Source: Alphaproteobacteria bacterium
GTDB lineage: Bacteria > Pseudomonadota > Alphaproteobacteria > JAJFFI01
Reading direction: 5' to 3'
Assembly: GCA_021776755.1 (NCBI GenBank)
Contig: JAJFFI010000502.1
Span: 1 to 5,730 of the forward strand
Length of the DNA stretch: 5,730 nt
Position 1 is the stretch's first letter, and every line of letters starts with the position of its first letter. A program made the position numbers and the translations under genes. The notes beneath the pieces were generated by a model. That model had not been told where the DNA came from, searched no databases, and saw nothing but the letters and a program-made list of their open reading frames with translations. This document shows, one piece after another, positions 5,464 to 5,730 of this stretch.

Positions 5464-5730
5464 CTATTTCAAGTAGTTGAACCATGCGCGCGTTGCCTGG
5501 GAAATCGATTCCGGTGTCCAGACGGGTGCGCCCCGCCAGTGGTTTATGTTTTGAAGCATGTTGTGAACACCGGTCTCAAAATCAGTCGTCGCCTGCCAAC
5601 CGAGACCTTCCTGGATGCGACTTACGTCCGCCCAGGTGCAGTCGGGCTCGCCGGGCCGCTTTGGAATATGCACCTTCCGCTCCGCACCGAGAAGATCGAC
5701 CAGCCGGTTTATGCTGTAGGTTCCATTGCT
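5464..5730 (-). CDS. NAD-dependent epimerase/dehydratase, C-terminal part (continues beyond window)
   Basis: The frame is open from the right edge to a TAG at 5464, giving the last 88 residues. It includes 'NGTYSINRLVDLLG' near the edge, 'IPKRPGEPDCTWADVSRIQ', 'LGWQATTDFETGV' and 'APVWTPESISQATRAWFNYL' at the end. The 'S(I/V)N.LVDLL...PKRPGEPDCTWAD.S+I...LGW....FE.GV' pattern is the substrate-binding C-terminal region of extended short-chain dehydrogenase/reductase epimerases of the UDP-glucose 4-epimerase type, which interconvert nucleotide sugars for surface polysaccharides. The Rossmann fold, nucleotide-binding motif and YxxxK active site lie outside the window, so the exact substrate cannot be given. 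The natural-looking end suggests an intact gene. A nearby ATA-rich context around 5674 offers no start, and the frame clearly continues upstream. It is probably flanking chromosome or plasmid backbone rather than part of the integrative element. Confidence 0.85.
   Translation of the reverse strand, partial: SNGTYSINRLVDLLGAERKVHIPKRPGEPDCTWADVSRIQEGLGWQATTDFETGVHNMLQNINHWRGAPVWTPESISQATRAWFNYLK

Noticed and set aside
5288..5485. 65-codon minus-strand frame overlapping the epimerase 3' end
   Set aside because: It runs through the palindromes, has no recognisable domain, and overlaps the epimerase stop in another frame.
1..5730. CRISPR array, toxin-antitoxin pair or defence nuclease
   Set aside because: There are no repeat-spacer units, and no small gene pair or nuclease motif was found on either strand.

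Overview
The window looks like accessory DNA from an alphaproteobacterium, most likely Hyphomicrobiales (rhizobia-like). The reasons are the GC-rich coding style, the ParB-like/methyltransferase fusion next to a DUF5681 gene, and the mix of IS110 and IS6 remnants with a phage-type integrase. The order-level call is inference. Every gene I can support lies on the minus strand, so transcription runs from the right edge to the left.

Right edge (5464-5730): the last 88 codons of an NAD-dependent sugar-nucleotide epimerase/dehydratase, probably the flanking backbone. Next comes about 540 bases without a gene (4926-5463). It holds a near-perfect 20-base palindrome just after the epimerase stop, two further inverted repeats, an array of 11-bp phased repeats built on GTGTTT, and a well-formed sigma-70-like promoter. 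The -10 box of that promoter sits inside one palindrome and its -35 box touches another.

Centre (2196-4925): three co-directional, closely spaced genes that probably form one operon from that promoter. They are an unrecognised 238-residue (or 234-residue) protein with two AT-hook-like RGRP motifs, a 471-residue ParB-like/DNA methyltransferase fusion with beta-class motif order, and a 162-residue DUF5681 protein with a basic GRP-containing N-terminus. No restriction endonuclease is visible, so the methyltransferase looks solitary, as is common in phage-like and integrative elements.

Left (563-2031): a tyrosine recombinase (integrase) gene broken by at least two frame changes. One can be placed at a single base: an extra G in a GGGG run. 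All catalytic residues I can look for are still encoded, but across three frames. Beyond it lie a decayed, multiply frameshifted IS6-family transposase remnant (about 187-473) and the start of an IS110-family transposase that runs off the left edge (1-160).

Overall this reads as one end of a decaying integrative element or prophage remnant. A regulated DNA-methylation module remains intact, while the integration machinery is broken and IS elements have accumulated beside it. I found no tRNA, rRNA, CRISPR array or convincing att duplication.
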